Origin: Proteromonas lacertae
Lineage: Eukaryota; Sar; Bigyra; Opalinata; Proteromonadidae
Reading direction: 5' to 3'
Length of the DNA: 64,000 nucleotides
NCBI GenBank assembly: GCA_002245135.1
Contig: NGBS01000027.1
Coordinates: forward strand, 1-64,000
Part shown: positions 1 to 11,127 of the stretch, in pieces
How positions within the stretch are numbered: position 1 is the stretch's first letter
Layout of the letters: each line of letters opens with the position of its first letter
Position numbers and translations under genes: made by a program
The notes under the pieces: generated by a model
Seen by the model: the letters and a program-made list of their open reading frames with translations, nothing else
Databases searched by the model: none
Told to the model about the DNA's origin: nothing

Positions 1-1
1 T

Positions 2-109
2 AAGATCAACCAGAGATGGCTATTATCATATATTACAGCGATTTGGAAATTTGTATACCCATTTCATCCAAAATTACTCTTTATAAACAATGAATTCATT
101 TTATCATAA
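2..109 (+). CDS. possible 3' end of a gene (partial)
   Basis: An open frame runs from the window edge to a TAA at 107-109. It reads as ordinary protein (KINQRWLLSYITAIWKF at its start) without low complexity. Nothing upstream is visible and I do not recognise a family. It may be the last exon of a gene entering from the left, or chance. Confidence 0.3.
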   Translation, partial: KINQRWLLSYITAIWKFVYPFHPKLLFINNEFILS

Positions 110-206
110 CTTATTGATGTTTTTACATAAAGATTAATTCAAAATGAAACAGATAGTTTGAGTTTTACATATCAGGTTATATGAAAGATGTGATATTTTA
201 ATGTTA

Positions 207-334
207 AAATCTGTGGCGCAATGGATAACGCATCGGTCTTTCTTAATTCTACAATCTATTAAATCATTATAAAGTGAATAAAAACAAAAACACATCTAAA
301 CCGAAGAATGGAGGTTCGAATCCTCCCAGGATCA
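207..334 (+). tRNA. intron-containing tRNA, probably tRNA-Arg(UCU)
   Basis: The D arm (216-231), anticodon stem (233-237 with 300-304), five-base variable loop (305-309) and T arm (310-326, GGAGG TTCGAAT CCTCC) are all clear. The A box is near 214-224 and the B box near 313-323. A 55-56-nt intron lies in the anticodon loop. The D arm and 3' half resemble eukaryotic tRNA-Arg(UCU). A loop CTTCTAA with anticodon TCT forms only if the intron is cut at 33/34 or 34/35. Cutting at the canonical 37/38 site would give anticodon TTC (Glu) with an unusual U37. The 5' acceptor strand (207-213) pairs imperfectly with 327-333: positions 1 and 3 mismatch and position 4 is a G-U wobble. It could be a decayed copy, but a pol III terminator follows directly. 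Confidence 0.75.
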
Positions 335-341
335 TTTTTTT
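335..341 (+). terminator. RNA polymerase III terminator
   Basis: A run of seven T starts immediately after the discriminator base of the tRNA, followed by more T-rich sequence. This is the normal pol III stop signal and suggests the tRNA gene is transcribed. Confidence 0.7.
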
Positions 342-471
342 ATTTTTTTATTTTATTTTTTCGTCATATATATATATATATGAAAATATGTTCATGATAT
401 TTTGATAGAAGAAATAAGATTTAGAAAAATTCTAATTTTTCATTTCAAATAGGTTTGATTCCCTTCAAGCT

Positions 472-1093
472 ATGAATTTAATATTTCAACTATCGTTTAA
501 ACCAAGAGGTATTTCTCCAGTTTTATTTCAAAATTCAAGTACTTTTTAATTTATTTTCTAATATAGTTTTTGAAATCCCTGTTAGATTTGCTCATCATCA
601 AACTGGTGGTAAAACAACAAATGGAAGAGATTCATGTGGTAAAAGATGGGTGTTAAAAAGTTTGGTGGGTATATTTGCATTATTATTATTGAATTAGTGA
701 ATTAGTAAAACCTGGTGCAATAATAATACGTCAAAGAGGTACTCATGTTCAGCCAGGTATGAATGTTGGTTTGGGAAGGGATTATACTATTTATTCGTTA
801 GTAGAAGGAATGGTAGATTTTAAATGGTTTTCAAAGAGACATCAAAACGTATATTTATAAAAGTATAATAATAGTTTGTGTCTGTAATACCTACACATCC
901 TATACCACCCAAACCAGTGAAAGAAAAGAAAGAAAAAACAAAAACAAATATTTCTGATAATAAAACTGTAATTAATGATAAAACCAAGTCTAAAAAGGTT
1001 GAAGTTAAATCAGCAAGGAAAGAAACAACAACAACACCAAAGAAGAACAAACCGCCAAAACAAACTGAATTTAAGCCAATAACAGCTAAATAA
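472..1093 (+). CDS. mitochondrial-type ribosomal protein bL27
   Basis: Large-subunit ribosomal protein of bacterial type, expected in the mitochondrial ribosome. After a short leader with basic residues the bL27 core is clear: [16 protein letters not shown], then [20 protein letters not shown] and NVGLGRDYT. Four exons fit, with introns at 539-566, 669-697 and 849-874 (28, 29 and 26 nt), all GT...TAG. The C-terminal tail of about 70 residues is rich in Lys and Thr and goes beyond the usual bL27 length. The core is split between two frames near 641-648, where one base appears to be missing between GKR and GVKKFGG. A sequence error is the simplest reason. The start ATG at 472 precedes a plausible mitochondrial presequence. 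The gene converges on the Rab GDI gene 129 bp away. Confidence 0.85.
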
Positions 1094-1222
1094 TAATAAT
1101 ATTTATTAAATCTTTTTGTTTTTTCTTCTTATTAATTCTTAAATCCTCATTTAAAACAACAAAAACATTATAATTATTTAAAGAAAGAATATAAAGAATA
1201 AAAAGTTAATCAATAATATTTT

Positions 1223-2680
1223 TTATTCCTCATCTGGTGTTATTCTTTTTAAGATCTAATGGTTCACCAGTAATACGATGATACATCTCTAATACACTAT
1301 CAGCAACAGTCTCAAAGTGACTTGTAGCATCATAAGAACTTGTTATATAACAATTATCAGCTGAACCATCACCAACTGGATCTAAATAGTCAGAAATATT
1401 ATCAAATCTTTCTAATATATCTCCTAATAAATCAATACCACATTGAACTTCCTTTTCTGGAGTTGCTTTCTACAGTTGTACTAACAATAGCAATGTAAAT
1501 ATTATTAGGTGCAACTTGATGGTCAAAGCTAACTAATGAGATATAAATATCATTCTTTCTTGCTGGATATCCTGCTTCAGATACTTGATTAGCTGGAATA
1601 ATGATTTGTGCAGATCCTGTAGCACCTTTAATTTGATGATTCATTATACATATACTTCTAATAACACTTCCATTCTTCTTGGTTTTAGATGGATCGAAAT
1701 AAGATGGATCTCCAATAATATATTTAGCACTTGCAGCTTTTCCTTCAGATACAATACCTACAGCTTTATCACCATCGAATATAATAGAATCTGGTTTAGT
1801 TTGTAACATAAATACTCCTCCATGAATAGCGCATAATCTTGAGAAACCTTCTGGTAAACCTCCTAAACCGTATACTGGATAAATGTAAGGTGAACTTCCA
1901 TATTTATCTAAGGAATAACCATATAATTTGAGTGCTTTTATGACGGGTGTTGCTTTTTCATTGACGTAATCGTCGTTTAATCGTAATGCCATAGCATGAC
2001 CTAAGAAATCTCGACACATATCATCTAATCCATATTCATCGTATATTTGCTTCATTGTTTTCTTATCACTTGGAACTTCAGCGCCTTCTGGTAAATCTTC
2101 ACCTGGGACTTGAGAATCAGCGATGAATGTTAAGAAATTTCGAAGTTTTCTCTTTTGGAAGAAACCAACTAAATCAGTTGATAAAGCTTCAGTTGCTGTT
2201 GATGGAACTTTGCTGATTGACTTCTTAGCACCTCTGTAGACAAAAGATCCTTCAATTACTTTGAAATCTAAGTAACGAGTCACTTTTGTGATGTATAACA
2301 TCTTGACTAATTTACCACAAGCCATTAAAAACTTTGGATTAAGTCAACATTATAATCTCTGTTACTTCCAAGTCTTTTAATATCAGCATCAGTTGGTTCA
2401 GCATTTCTGAACTTTCTATATAAACTCTAATTACATTATATATGTCAACTATACTGTTAAATTCAAAGAGGCGCTTTCTCCTCCATAATAGTCGTTTCTA
2501 TCGACAACTAATACCTAATTAAAATTATACAAAATAAAATACCTTCATTCCTTTCACAGATAACAAACCTGCAAGAATACATTCCTTTAAACCGGTACCT
2601 AAAAAGATAGCGTCGTACTTTCCATCAGCTAAAGCTGGATACTCAGTTCCAAGAATTGTAACTGGAGGGGCTTCTTCCAT
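1223..2680 (-). CDS. GDI: Rab GDP-dissociation inhibitor
   Basis: Extracts GDP-bound prenylated Rab GTPases from membranes and recycles them through the cytosol. The N terminus has the Rossmann-like motif [16 protein letters not shown] and [29 protein letters not shown] and [12 protein letters not shown] follow, then [16 protein letters not shown] and a normal C-terminal half. Two 28-nt introns lie near 2430-2460 and 2518-2545. The frame is broken at about 2333-2342 (one base short inside the NVDLIPKF motif) and again near 1464-1473; near the stop the frame is ambiguous, so the end is 1223 or 1230. Both clear breaks sit in short homopolymers. The protein is otherwise complete and strongly conserved, so I read it as a functional gene with sequence errors. 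Confidence 0.9.
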
Positions 2681-3126
2681 TTTTGATGGTTTTAAAAATT
2701 AAAGATCTTAATGTTCAGTAATGACAACACAATTGATAATTAAGGAATTAATGAATAACTATACATTCAAGAAATATTCTTTTAAATTTTTTGACGGAGT
2801 GATGATGAGGATTGATTATTAATAGCTATTATGCAAAATACATCATTTATCTTTAGGTATACATACATATTTCAGTGATTGGATGGGTTTTTATAATATT
2901 CATTTCATAAATACTGTTTAGTGAATTGATCATTAATTATTTAATACATAGTCATAGTCAAATAAGTTGTTTCAATCATGAAAATGCTTAGGAATTAGAT
3001 TTAGGGTTAATTAACTTGCAAATTATGATATTACTTACTACACTCTATTATATTTAAGTAAATACAATAATTTCTATTAAAAATAAGCCAAATAAACATA
3101 ACATCAAAAATGACAAATATTAGAAT
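2681..3126. other. intergenic stretch, nothing recognised
   Basis: About 450 AT-rich bases between the start of Rab GDI and the end of the Yos1-like gene, both on the minus strand. I see no ORF, RNA fold or repeat. It should hold the GDI promoter. Confidence 0.5.
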
Positions 3127-3423
3127 TTAGTAAATAATAAGTATAATTATTGTAAAAGCATTTATAAATATGAGTGGAACTATTAAAATACATAAAACAA
3201 TTAAATACCTCTTAACCATCGAACTGCTTGAAGGAAAGAAATGAATTGATTTTTGAAACTTTTAGGGGATTGAGATGAATCTATTTCATCAAGATTATCT
3301 AGCAAATAAAAGATAAAAAAAATAAAACATACGAGGTTTAAGAAATCTTTTCTCATGTAAAATGGCACAAGCATTGCAAAGAAGTATAAAATAGCCTAAA
3401 ATAGATGCTATTTGATTTAACAT
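3127..3423 (-). CDS. Yos1 / IER3IP1-like small ER-Golgi membrane protein
   Basis: A 77-residue protein from three exons, with introns at 3299-3332 (34 nt) and 3180-3208 (29 nt). The N-terminal membrane segment carries the family signature: CNACAILHEKRFLKP matches the Yos1 pattern of hydrophobic residues followed by AVLxExRFL. The C-terminal part QAVRWLRVPLIFINAF matches the Yos1 motif before the second membrane segment. Yos1 works with Yip1 and Yif1 in ER-to-Golgi transport, so it fits with the GDI, Rer1 and ARF-GEF genes elsewhere in the window. The length is typical of the family (about 80 residues). It diverges from the surface-protein gene with only 62 bp between starts. Confidence 0.8.
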
Positions 3424-3485
3424 TAAGAAAAAATTAAATGAAGTATTTCAAACAAGTTTGACTTGCTTTTTAAATTTTCTTAAAA

Positions 3486-6400
3486 ATGAGATTGATAGAC
3501 TTGGTTTTATTACAATTGCTTGGTATACATCATTTCTATTTATGCTCTCTAGTTTGTGTATGCCTGTGTGACAGTTGTAGTAGTTTGGTTTACAATTTTA
3601 CTTCAACAGAGGTTTACTTTGATGGTTCATTTAAATGTTGCAGGTTGGTTAATGATTCTCCAAATGAATCTCAGTGTAAAGAAGCTGTAAAGTCTTTACC
3701 TTTATCAGATTCCTTTACTTACTTTGAAGTTGAGTGTTTTAAACCAAAATCTGATGAATTGGCATGTCACTCACCAAGATATTACATTCATCCTATTAAA
3801 GCAACAATTGCTATTCAAGCTGAATCTCCTTTTGTGAAATTAATCGATTCAACATGTTCTGATTGTAATGTGTCCTGTATAGCTTCATCAGTAGCCACCA
3901 GATTTATCACAATATCCTATCTCAGGTATAAAACCAGAAGCATTTGCTGAAAAACCATTGAATCCAGTGTTTTGTCTTGTTCAACAAGATTTACATTACG
4001 AAATTATATCTTCACAAGCAGGAGCATTAAACAATCAAAAAGCAGATAATGACAATGACAATGATAATAATGGTGATGATAAAAAAGATGGAGACAATAA
4101 TAATGATGGAGATGATGAAAAGAAAGCAGCAGCAAATAATGAACCTGTAGCAGCAATTGCAGCAACATTACCACCAACTACACTGCCTCCAATGACTGTA
4201 CAACCCACTGTATTTAATAATAATAATAATAATAACCAAGTAATGAATAATAATGGAATGATTAACAACAATGCAGTAAATCAGATGAATAACAACAACC
4301 AAGTGATGAATAATGGTATAAACAATAACAATATGAATAATGGAATGATTAATAACAATCAAGTGATGAATAATCAAGTAAATAATGGAGTTAATAATAA
4401 TGGATTGGTAAATAACCAAGTTATGAATAATGGTGTAGTTAACAATGGAATAAATAACAATAACCAAATGAATAACAACAATCAACTCAACAATGGAATG
4501 AATAACAACAATCAAATGGTCAACAATAATATGAATAATGGTGTAGTAAATAACAATGGAATAAACAATAATGCAGTTGTTAATAATAATCAAGTGATGA
4601 ATAATGGTATGGTTAATAATCAGATGAATAACGCTGTAAACAATAACAATAATGCTGTTAATAACCAAGTAAGCAATGGAATGAACAATAATGTAGTCAA
4701 TAACGCTGTTAATAATAATAATGTAGTTAATAATGCTGTTAACAATGGAGTTAATAATAATGTAATGAATAATCAAGTAAACAATGGAATGAACAATAAT
4801 GTAGTCAATAACGCTGTTAATAATAATGCTATCAATAATAACAATAACGTAGTTAACAACCAAGTTAATAATGGAATGAACAATAATCAAGTAAATAACC
4901 AAATGAATAATGGTGTAGTTAATAATGCAGTTGTCAATAACAATAATGGAGTTAACAACCAAGTTAATAATAATGCTGTAAATAACAATGCTGTAAATAA
5001 TAATAATGGAGTTAACAACCAAGTCAATAACAATGCTGTAAATAACAATGCTATAAATAATAATCAAGTAAACAACAACAATCAAGTAAACAATGCAGTC
5101 AATAATAATGCTGTAAATAATAATGCAGTCAATAATAATCAAGTAAACAATCAAGTAAACAATGCAGTTAATAATAATGCAGTAAATGGTGAAAGTGATA
5201 AAAGGCCAATAATCAAAGATGATGCAGATGGTGTTGATAATAACAATAACAATGTAAAGAGTAATGACACTAATAAAATGCCACCAATAATTCCACCTGA
5301 TGATGTAAACCAACCAAATAATGCCAATCAGAATCAAAACAAAGAACCACCTAATGAACCAGAAATTGCAAGTATTAGAGATAAAGGAAGAAGTGGTTCA
5401 TCTGGTACTGTTGTTATATCATCAAATGTAGCTGGAAAAGTATATTGTATTGCTTTTGCAGAAAATGAACAACAACCTGATGTTGATAAATTGAAATCGG
5501 AAGGTGTTTCTGCAGAACTTAAAGAGAATGATGTAAGTGATGTGAAAGTCACCGATTTAGAGTTGAATAAGAAATATAATGTATCTTGTTACTATGAAGC
5601 TGATAATGGTCAAACCAAACTGTTCGAACCTGTATTATGGACTATAGGTGAAAGTTATATATTATATCCTCCAACAGCAACATGGGAAGGTAATTATACA
5701 ATATTAGTAACCATTAAAGCAAGTCATGCTAGTACAATTCAATGTGTGTTAGCCAGTCATGAAATGGATGAAAATACCTATCCAATTCCAGAATTAGAAA
5801 ATAGTAAATTTAGTGGATCAATCACTGAGAATAATGGTACTGCAACATTGAAATTATCACTCTTGTCTGTCAAAGATTTTAGCTCAAGAAAAGTAATATG
5901 CCTAGGAACAAGAGAAGAAGATACGAAAATGAAAGTTTCCACTATATTTACAATGAATTCGCCAATAGTTACAATCGGAGAATTACCTAGTAAAGGTGAT
6001 ATGAATTTATTACAAGTAAATGTTCCATTAACTTGTACTTCTTCATCTAAAGGTATTTGTCAAGTAACTTTCCCACATCATACATTATCCATTGAAGAAT
6101 TATTAACATCAGGAAAACCCTTTGAATGTGAGAGTTCAACGAATATAAAGTTTGATGTAAAACCATGTAGAGAATATGTAGTTAATTGTATATCCTATGA
6201 TAAGAGTGAAATTCCTTATTCTGTGAATGAATCAAAACGATTTGGATTATGTGATGCAGTAGCTGATAATGAATCATCAGGAGTTACAGTGAGTGAGATA
6301 ATACTAGTATCATTTGTAGTTGGTTTAGTAGTAGTTGGAGGAATATTCGTTTATCGAAGATATATATCCCCAGAAACTGGTGGTTTATCGTATATATAAT

Positions 6401-6768
6401 ATTATATATATATATATGTATATCAATAGAAATGAAGAATCATATTATAATAGTCGATATGATAATAATGATAAATATAAAGGAAGTGAATTACCAGTAA
6501 GTTATAAAGAGCCAAAGAAGAAAGAAACTTCATCTGATATGAGAATATCACCTCAAGAGAAAGATTATATACAACCACAAGCAGTAGGTGGTCTTAGTAA
6601 AAAGAGTATAAGTGATAAACCTAAAAGAGTATATATATTTGTTATAATAATACTTTATAAAAATAGAGAAGAAGATTAGCAACAGATAGAAGTAAGAATT
6701 CTAATAATGCTGGTTCAAATAATAATTATTTTGCCGAATTGGGAATGGAAACACAGTATATTGTTTAG
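3486..6768 (+). CDS. type I membrane protein with Asn-rich repeat and Cys-containing beta domains
   Basis: Probably a cell-surface protein; no family recognised. It has a hydrophobic signal peptide, then a Cys-rich domain of about 140 residues. A 330-residue tract (about 4200-5190) follows, in which blocks of two to five Asn alternate with single V, A, M, G, Q or I. Next come roughly three Cys-containing, Fn3-like segments (about 5370-6270), one transmembrane helix (about 6295-6350) followed by YRRY, and a cytosolic tail rich in charged residues and Asn. Introns: about 29 nt near 3519-3548, 40 nt just after the membrane helix, and one near 6631-6668. The frame breaks once near 3890-3900, between the Cys-rich domain and the Asn tract. 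An alternative is two separate genes, but no good start precedes the second part. Confidence 0.65.
4200..5190 (+). repeat. Asn-rich coding repeat
   Basis: Irregular repeat of AAT/AAC codons spaced by single codons for Val, Ala, Met, Gly, Gln or Ile, in units such as NNAVNNNQVNN. Stretches around 4780-4870 and 4960-5170 are near-copies of one another, which suggests growth by slippage or unequal exchange. The reading frame stays open throughout, so it is under coding constraint. Confidence 0.85.
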
Positions 6769-7108
6769 ATATATTATATTATCTGTATAGAGTATAGAGG
6801 ATTGTAATAATTTTGATAAATTGAATAAACTGAAATTATTTTTATATATAACTGTTTGATTTGTTCTATCATTAAATTTGAATAGTAATTATTATAAACT
6901 ACAAGGCATTTGTTTGAAATTTTCATTTTGTGGATTTTTTGGTTGAAATTTTACATACTTCTTTTTAAGATTGCAGGATTATTATTATTTTTTGCTACTT
7001 GTTGGTATGTTTGTTTTTATTTATAATAGGGTCGAATTTTATGAATCGTTTTTTATACAGAAATTGACATTTAAGAATTCACTCTTACGTAGTTATTTTA
7101 TGTAAGCA
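6769..7108. other. intergenic stretch, nothing recognised
   Basis: AT-rich, 340 bp between two plus-strand genes. I see no ORF or RNA gene. It should carry the 3' end of the surface-protein gene and the promoter of the BTB gene. Confidence 0.45.
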
Positions 7109-8265
7109 ATGTTGAGATTATTCAGATTCATAAAACATTTGACAATCATAGTAACTTTCTTTTTGTTTAAAAAAAAATCCGTTTTATGTTTTAAAAATGA
7201 TAGAAATGCTTGGCTTGACAATCAAAATAGAAATAAAGAAATGTCTATATTGAGTGACAGAAATCTTATATCATCAAATAGTGTTGATAATTCGCAAACT
7301 TATGTTAATAAAGGGTATATAAACGATTTGAATAATTTGTTTAGACTTTATGAAGTTGAAAGTTTTGATAAAGTAGCTGATTTAACATTTGTATGTAACA
7401 ATGATAAATTTAAAGCAATAAGTGCAATGTTAAACTGTTATATACCATATTGGAAACGAGATCATGGAAATAGTAGTAAAAAAGTGATTGAGATGAATGA
7501 TATAGATTCCAAAGTGTTAGAATTATTTTTAATTTACATTCATTTAGGATGTGTATATGAAATATGTTTTATTTGTTGTAGATAATCTTGAAACCTGATA
7601 CTGCTGCAAAGCTATTACTATTATCCCAAAGATTAAATGTAAATAATTTATCTCAGAGTTGTCGAGATTATTTTAATGAAATAGGAAGAATAAATATAGA
7701 TAATTATAACGATCTTGTAACAGGTGCAGGATGTAAGAATAGTAAACAATTACGTGAGACATTACAAAGTTGGACAAAACACAATTTTGATAAATTGTTC
7801 AATGAAAATAATGAATTAAAATTAACCAAAGAGTCATTACTATTTGCTTTAAGAGTTCAAAGACATTGTAAACACGAGAAAAGCTGTGCATATGGAGTAA
7901 ATTCATGGTTACACAATCAATTGAAAAGTGGTAAAATCAGTAAAGATCAAATCGAAAATGATGCTTGGGATTTATATAGACATATACAGTGGAGGATGTT
8001 AGATAATGAAATAGTTGATGAATTATTTAAAGAAGATGTATTAATAAGTGCAGATAAAGTGCAATTAATAAAAGAGTATATGTGTGATAGTGATCATAAT
8101 CAAAATAGTATATTTCACTATCATGGCACAATATTTTCTGAATTTTGTAAGAAAAGCAGTAGTACGACAACAACGACAACTACTACTACCATTTCTGCAT
8201 CATCTACTGCTAATATGACTACCATAACGACAATGACAAATACATCTTCTTCAACTACTCCTTAA
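7109..8265 (+). CDS. BTB/POZ domain protein
   Basis: Two exons joined across a 29-nt GTAT...TAG intron near 7556-7584. The first exon holds a BTB-like core (DLTFVCNNDKFKAISAML, then a segment ending LFLIYIHLGC). The second has the following helices (AAKLLLLSQRLNVNNLSQSC) and a BACK-like region, ending in a Thr/Ser-rich tail. BTB proteins dimerise and often serve as Cullin-3 adaptors; no substrate domain is evident here. The start is uncertain. The ATG at 7109 adds a hydrophobic basic stretch that could be a membrane anchor or non-coding leader; the ATG at 7241 gives a simpler cytosolic protein. Another BTB gene lies at the far end of the window. Confidence 0.65.
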
Positions 8266-8605
8266 ATATAAAATTCTATTATTAATTTATGTTTTTTCTC
8301 TCTATTTTCATGTTAATAATAAAAATGATTATAGGAGGTGTTATTGCATGTTACTAATAAATAGTGTTCATCCTATTATCTAAAAACAATAAAATTCAAA
8401 ATAGATTCAAGCTTGACAGTATCAAACTTACTTTTCATTTTTTCATATTTATTTTCTATTTAAGAGTGATTTTATATTTCCTATTATAACAACAGTTAAA
8501 AATTAATATAAAAAAATTAAATTTAATATCTTAAATAATAATATTATATGGAAATTTACTTAATTCATAAGAATTAATTACAATTATATCATACTCAACA
8601 GATTC
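8266..8605. other. 3' flanks of BTB and RING genes; left outer edge of inverted duplication
   Basis: AT-rich spacer between convergent gene ends. The inverted-repeat arm begins inside it at 8339. No gene seen. Confidence 0.6.
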
Positions 8606-10345
8606 CTATACATTTATCGATTCTCCTAATGAAACATGATCATTTTCATTATCATCAAAACATTTTGAACTTTGACGACCTAAACTATGAATTACTTTTG
8701 TATTATAACCATTACAATAAATACATTTATGATATACAAAATGAAATTTTACTATGCTCTTCTTTTCACAGTCATTACAATATATCTCATTCTTCATATG
8801 ATTAAATTCACCGGGCAATTCTTCTTCATTCTTTAAATATTCATCGATTGTTTTATAATATTCACTTGCATCATATATGGATTTACAACATAATGGACAA
8901 ACATAATTCGTTTTCATATATTCATCTAAACATTCTTTATGGATTATATGACCACACTTCAATTGAATTATTGTCTCACGACTTTCAAATACTTCATCAA
9001 AACATATTGGACATTTGGATTTACAGTTTGATTCAATACAACTATGACATTCTTTTAATACACAACCTTCACATCGATCACAATGAATATATTTACTCTT
9101 ATCTCCTAAACGACATAAACCACATTTATCACAATGATATATTAACTTTTTATTGTCATTTTCATATAATACACATTTTTCACAGTAATAATTTCCAAAT
9201 TTTATACCACATTTTTCACATTTATTACTTATTGCACTTTGAATTGTATTACAATATAAACATCTGATTTTACTTATATTATCACTTTTACCTGGATGGT
9301 TTACACTTCCATCATGACATCGACAGCATACATACCATCGATTACAACAACTGAAGTATAATACACAGTTACGTTGGTAATGTTCACAACCATATATTTT
9401 CTTATCTTTATTATTCCAATATTCGTCATTTTCATCATCATAATCTTCTAATTCTTTTGAATTACATCGATTAGACATGTTACTGATTTGACGGTATAAT
9501 TTCGTTAAATAATCATAAACTAGACGAAAGGTCAAGATTTTCTATTTAATATTACGATATATGTACCATACTTGATTTATCTTATTCTTTTCTTCATCAC
9601 TCAATTCACTTCGTTTTTCTAAGATTCGAATTGCTTTCTCAATTATCACTTGCTAAAATGCATTAATATTCAAATTTTATACCTCAACAGCTATTTTATC
9701 TTCACCACACATGTTAGGATGCTTGGAAATAAACACTTTGTATAATTTATTCAAATGTTGCTAAAGGACAACTATAAAACAATATAAGCATACAACTAAC
9801 TTATCAGAATCATGATAACACTCAGTTGGTATGTAAATATAGTATGAATTCATTCTTCTTTAAATTCTTTTTGATAAAAAAAAGAATATTCAGTTATTTT
9901 GAATGAATGACGAATCTGGTTTCACGACGATTCATTTTAACTCGTCATTCTAGAAGTATTATACATATATGACAAAACCAATATATCTGAGTGATGTGAT
10001 ACTTGTGACAAAATGAACTGACTACACAGGTGTAGAGTAAATTAAATTCTAGACTACAAATCTATCCCTATAATTAAAACTGTAATATTTTTACATGGCA
10101 TAAAGAGACCATTATATTGTGAAATAATATTGGAGTGATAAAGCACTTCTGATTTTGAAAATGTAGTAATTTTAAAACGTCAATACATCACATTCTTAAA
10201 CATAAACTGATTAATATAATATTCGTTCATCAAATGATTTCACATAACAACACTCTGAAATAGAAGACTATCTAATAGATATTACATTATCATGACGTTT
10301 GCCATTATATCGTGATTGCGATGATGAAATTATCTTAAGCTTATA
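8339..10345 (+). repeat. left arm of a 2007-bp inverted duplication
   Basis: Every base pairs with position 20981 minus x in the right arm at all points I compared, including both gene ends and both breakpoints. Identity looks complete. The pairing stops at 8338/12643 outside and at 10346/10635 inside. The arm contains one full RING gene and its upstream region. Confidence 0.95.
8606..9853 (-). CDS. RCHY1/PIRH2-like RING E3 ubiquitin ligase (left copy)
   Basis: Ubiquitin ligase of the CHY-CTCHY-RING type. Domain order: an N-terminal helical segment, a CHY zinc finger (CEHYQRNC...CCNRWYVCCRCHD), the CTCHY region with many CxxC pairs and HCDKCGLCRLG, a RING-H2 finger (CPICFDEVFES...CGHIIHKECLDEY...CPLC) and a C-terminal zinc ribbon (CNDCEKK...YHKCIYCNGYN). 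Four exons: introns of about 36, 30 and 30 nt precede the large last exon, giving a start at 9853. The protein looks identical to the copy on the right arm. The two genes are head to head, so each has its own copy of the upstream region within the arms. Confidence 0.85.
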
Positions 10346-11127
10346 CCATAATTCAAAATATTTACTAAATGAAACTGTTATTCTTCAATAATAAATTAGA
10401 ATAACCATTTCTTTTATCGACTATTTAATTATATTACATTTTCAATGGTACACTCTATCTGTTTATCACAAAAAATACACTCAAACATTTATCAAGCTTT
10501 ATGAGATATATCGAAAATGAGATGATACATATGATTTTTAACAGTATTTGTATGATTATGGTGGTTATAAAAGCAACTATTATTTGTGTTGAATGAATAT
10601 TAGTTAATTATCACAGTGAAATGTCTGAATGAAGATATAAGCTTAAGATAATTTCATCATCGCAATCACGATATAATGGCAAACGTCATGATAATGTAAT
10701 ATCTATTAGATAGTCTTCTATTTCAGAGTGTTGTTATGTGAAATCATTTGATGAACGAATATTATATTAATCAGTTTATGTTTAAGAATGTGATGTATTG
10801 ACGTTTTAAAATTACTACATTTTCAAAATCAGAAGTGCTTTATCACTCCAATATTATTTCACAATATAATGGTCTCTTTATGCCATGTAAAAATATTACA
10901 GTTTTAATTATAGGGATAGATTTGTAGTCTAGAATTTAATTTACTCTACACCTGTGTAGTCAGTTCATTTTGTCACAAGTATCACATCACTCAGATATAT
11001 TGGTTTTGTCATATATGTATAATACTTCTAGAATGACGAGTTAAAATGAATCGTCGTGAAACCAGATTCGTCATTCATTCAAAATAACTGAATATTCTTT
11101 TTTTTATCAAAAAGAATTTAAAGAAGA
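9854..11127. other. shared upstream region of the two RING genes
   Basis: Non-coding 1274 bp made of two mirror-image upstream regions (9854-10345 and 10636-11127) and the unique spacer 10346-10635. I see no ORF, RNA gene or terminal repeat of a mobile element in the spacer. It probably holds the promoters of both copies. Confidence 0.7.

Noticed and set aside
4200-5190. CRISPR-like array
   Set aside because: Repeats are codon-based, irregular and in an open reading frame of a eukaryotic gene.
4168-5337. A 389-residue antisense ORF rich in Ile, Val and Tyr
   Set aside because: It is the reverse complement of the Asn-codon repeat (AAT/AAC become ATT/GTT), which lacks stops by composition. 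No domain, and the sense frame is clearly coding.
3958-6399. Asn-repeat protein starting at a TTG codon as a separate gene
   Set aside because: No ATG in context; the sequence before it reads as protein in the same frame back to 3895, and a signal peptide is found only in the upstream exon.
8848-9267. 139-residue His/Ile-rich ORF opposite the RING gene (and its mirror at 11714-12133)
   Set aside because: Shadow of the Cys-rich coding strand (TGT becomes ACA); duplicated only because the arm is duplicated.
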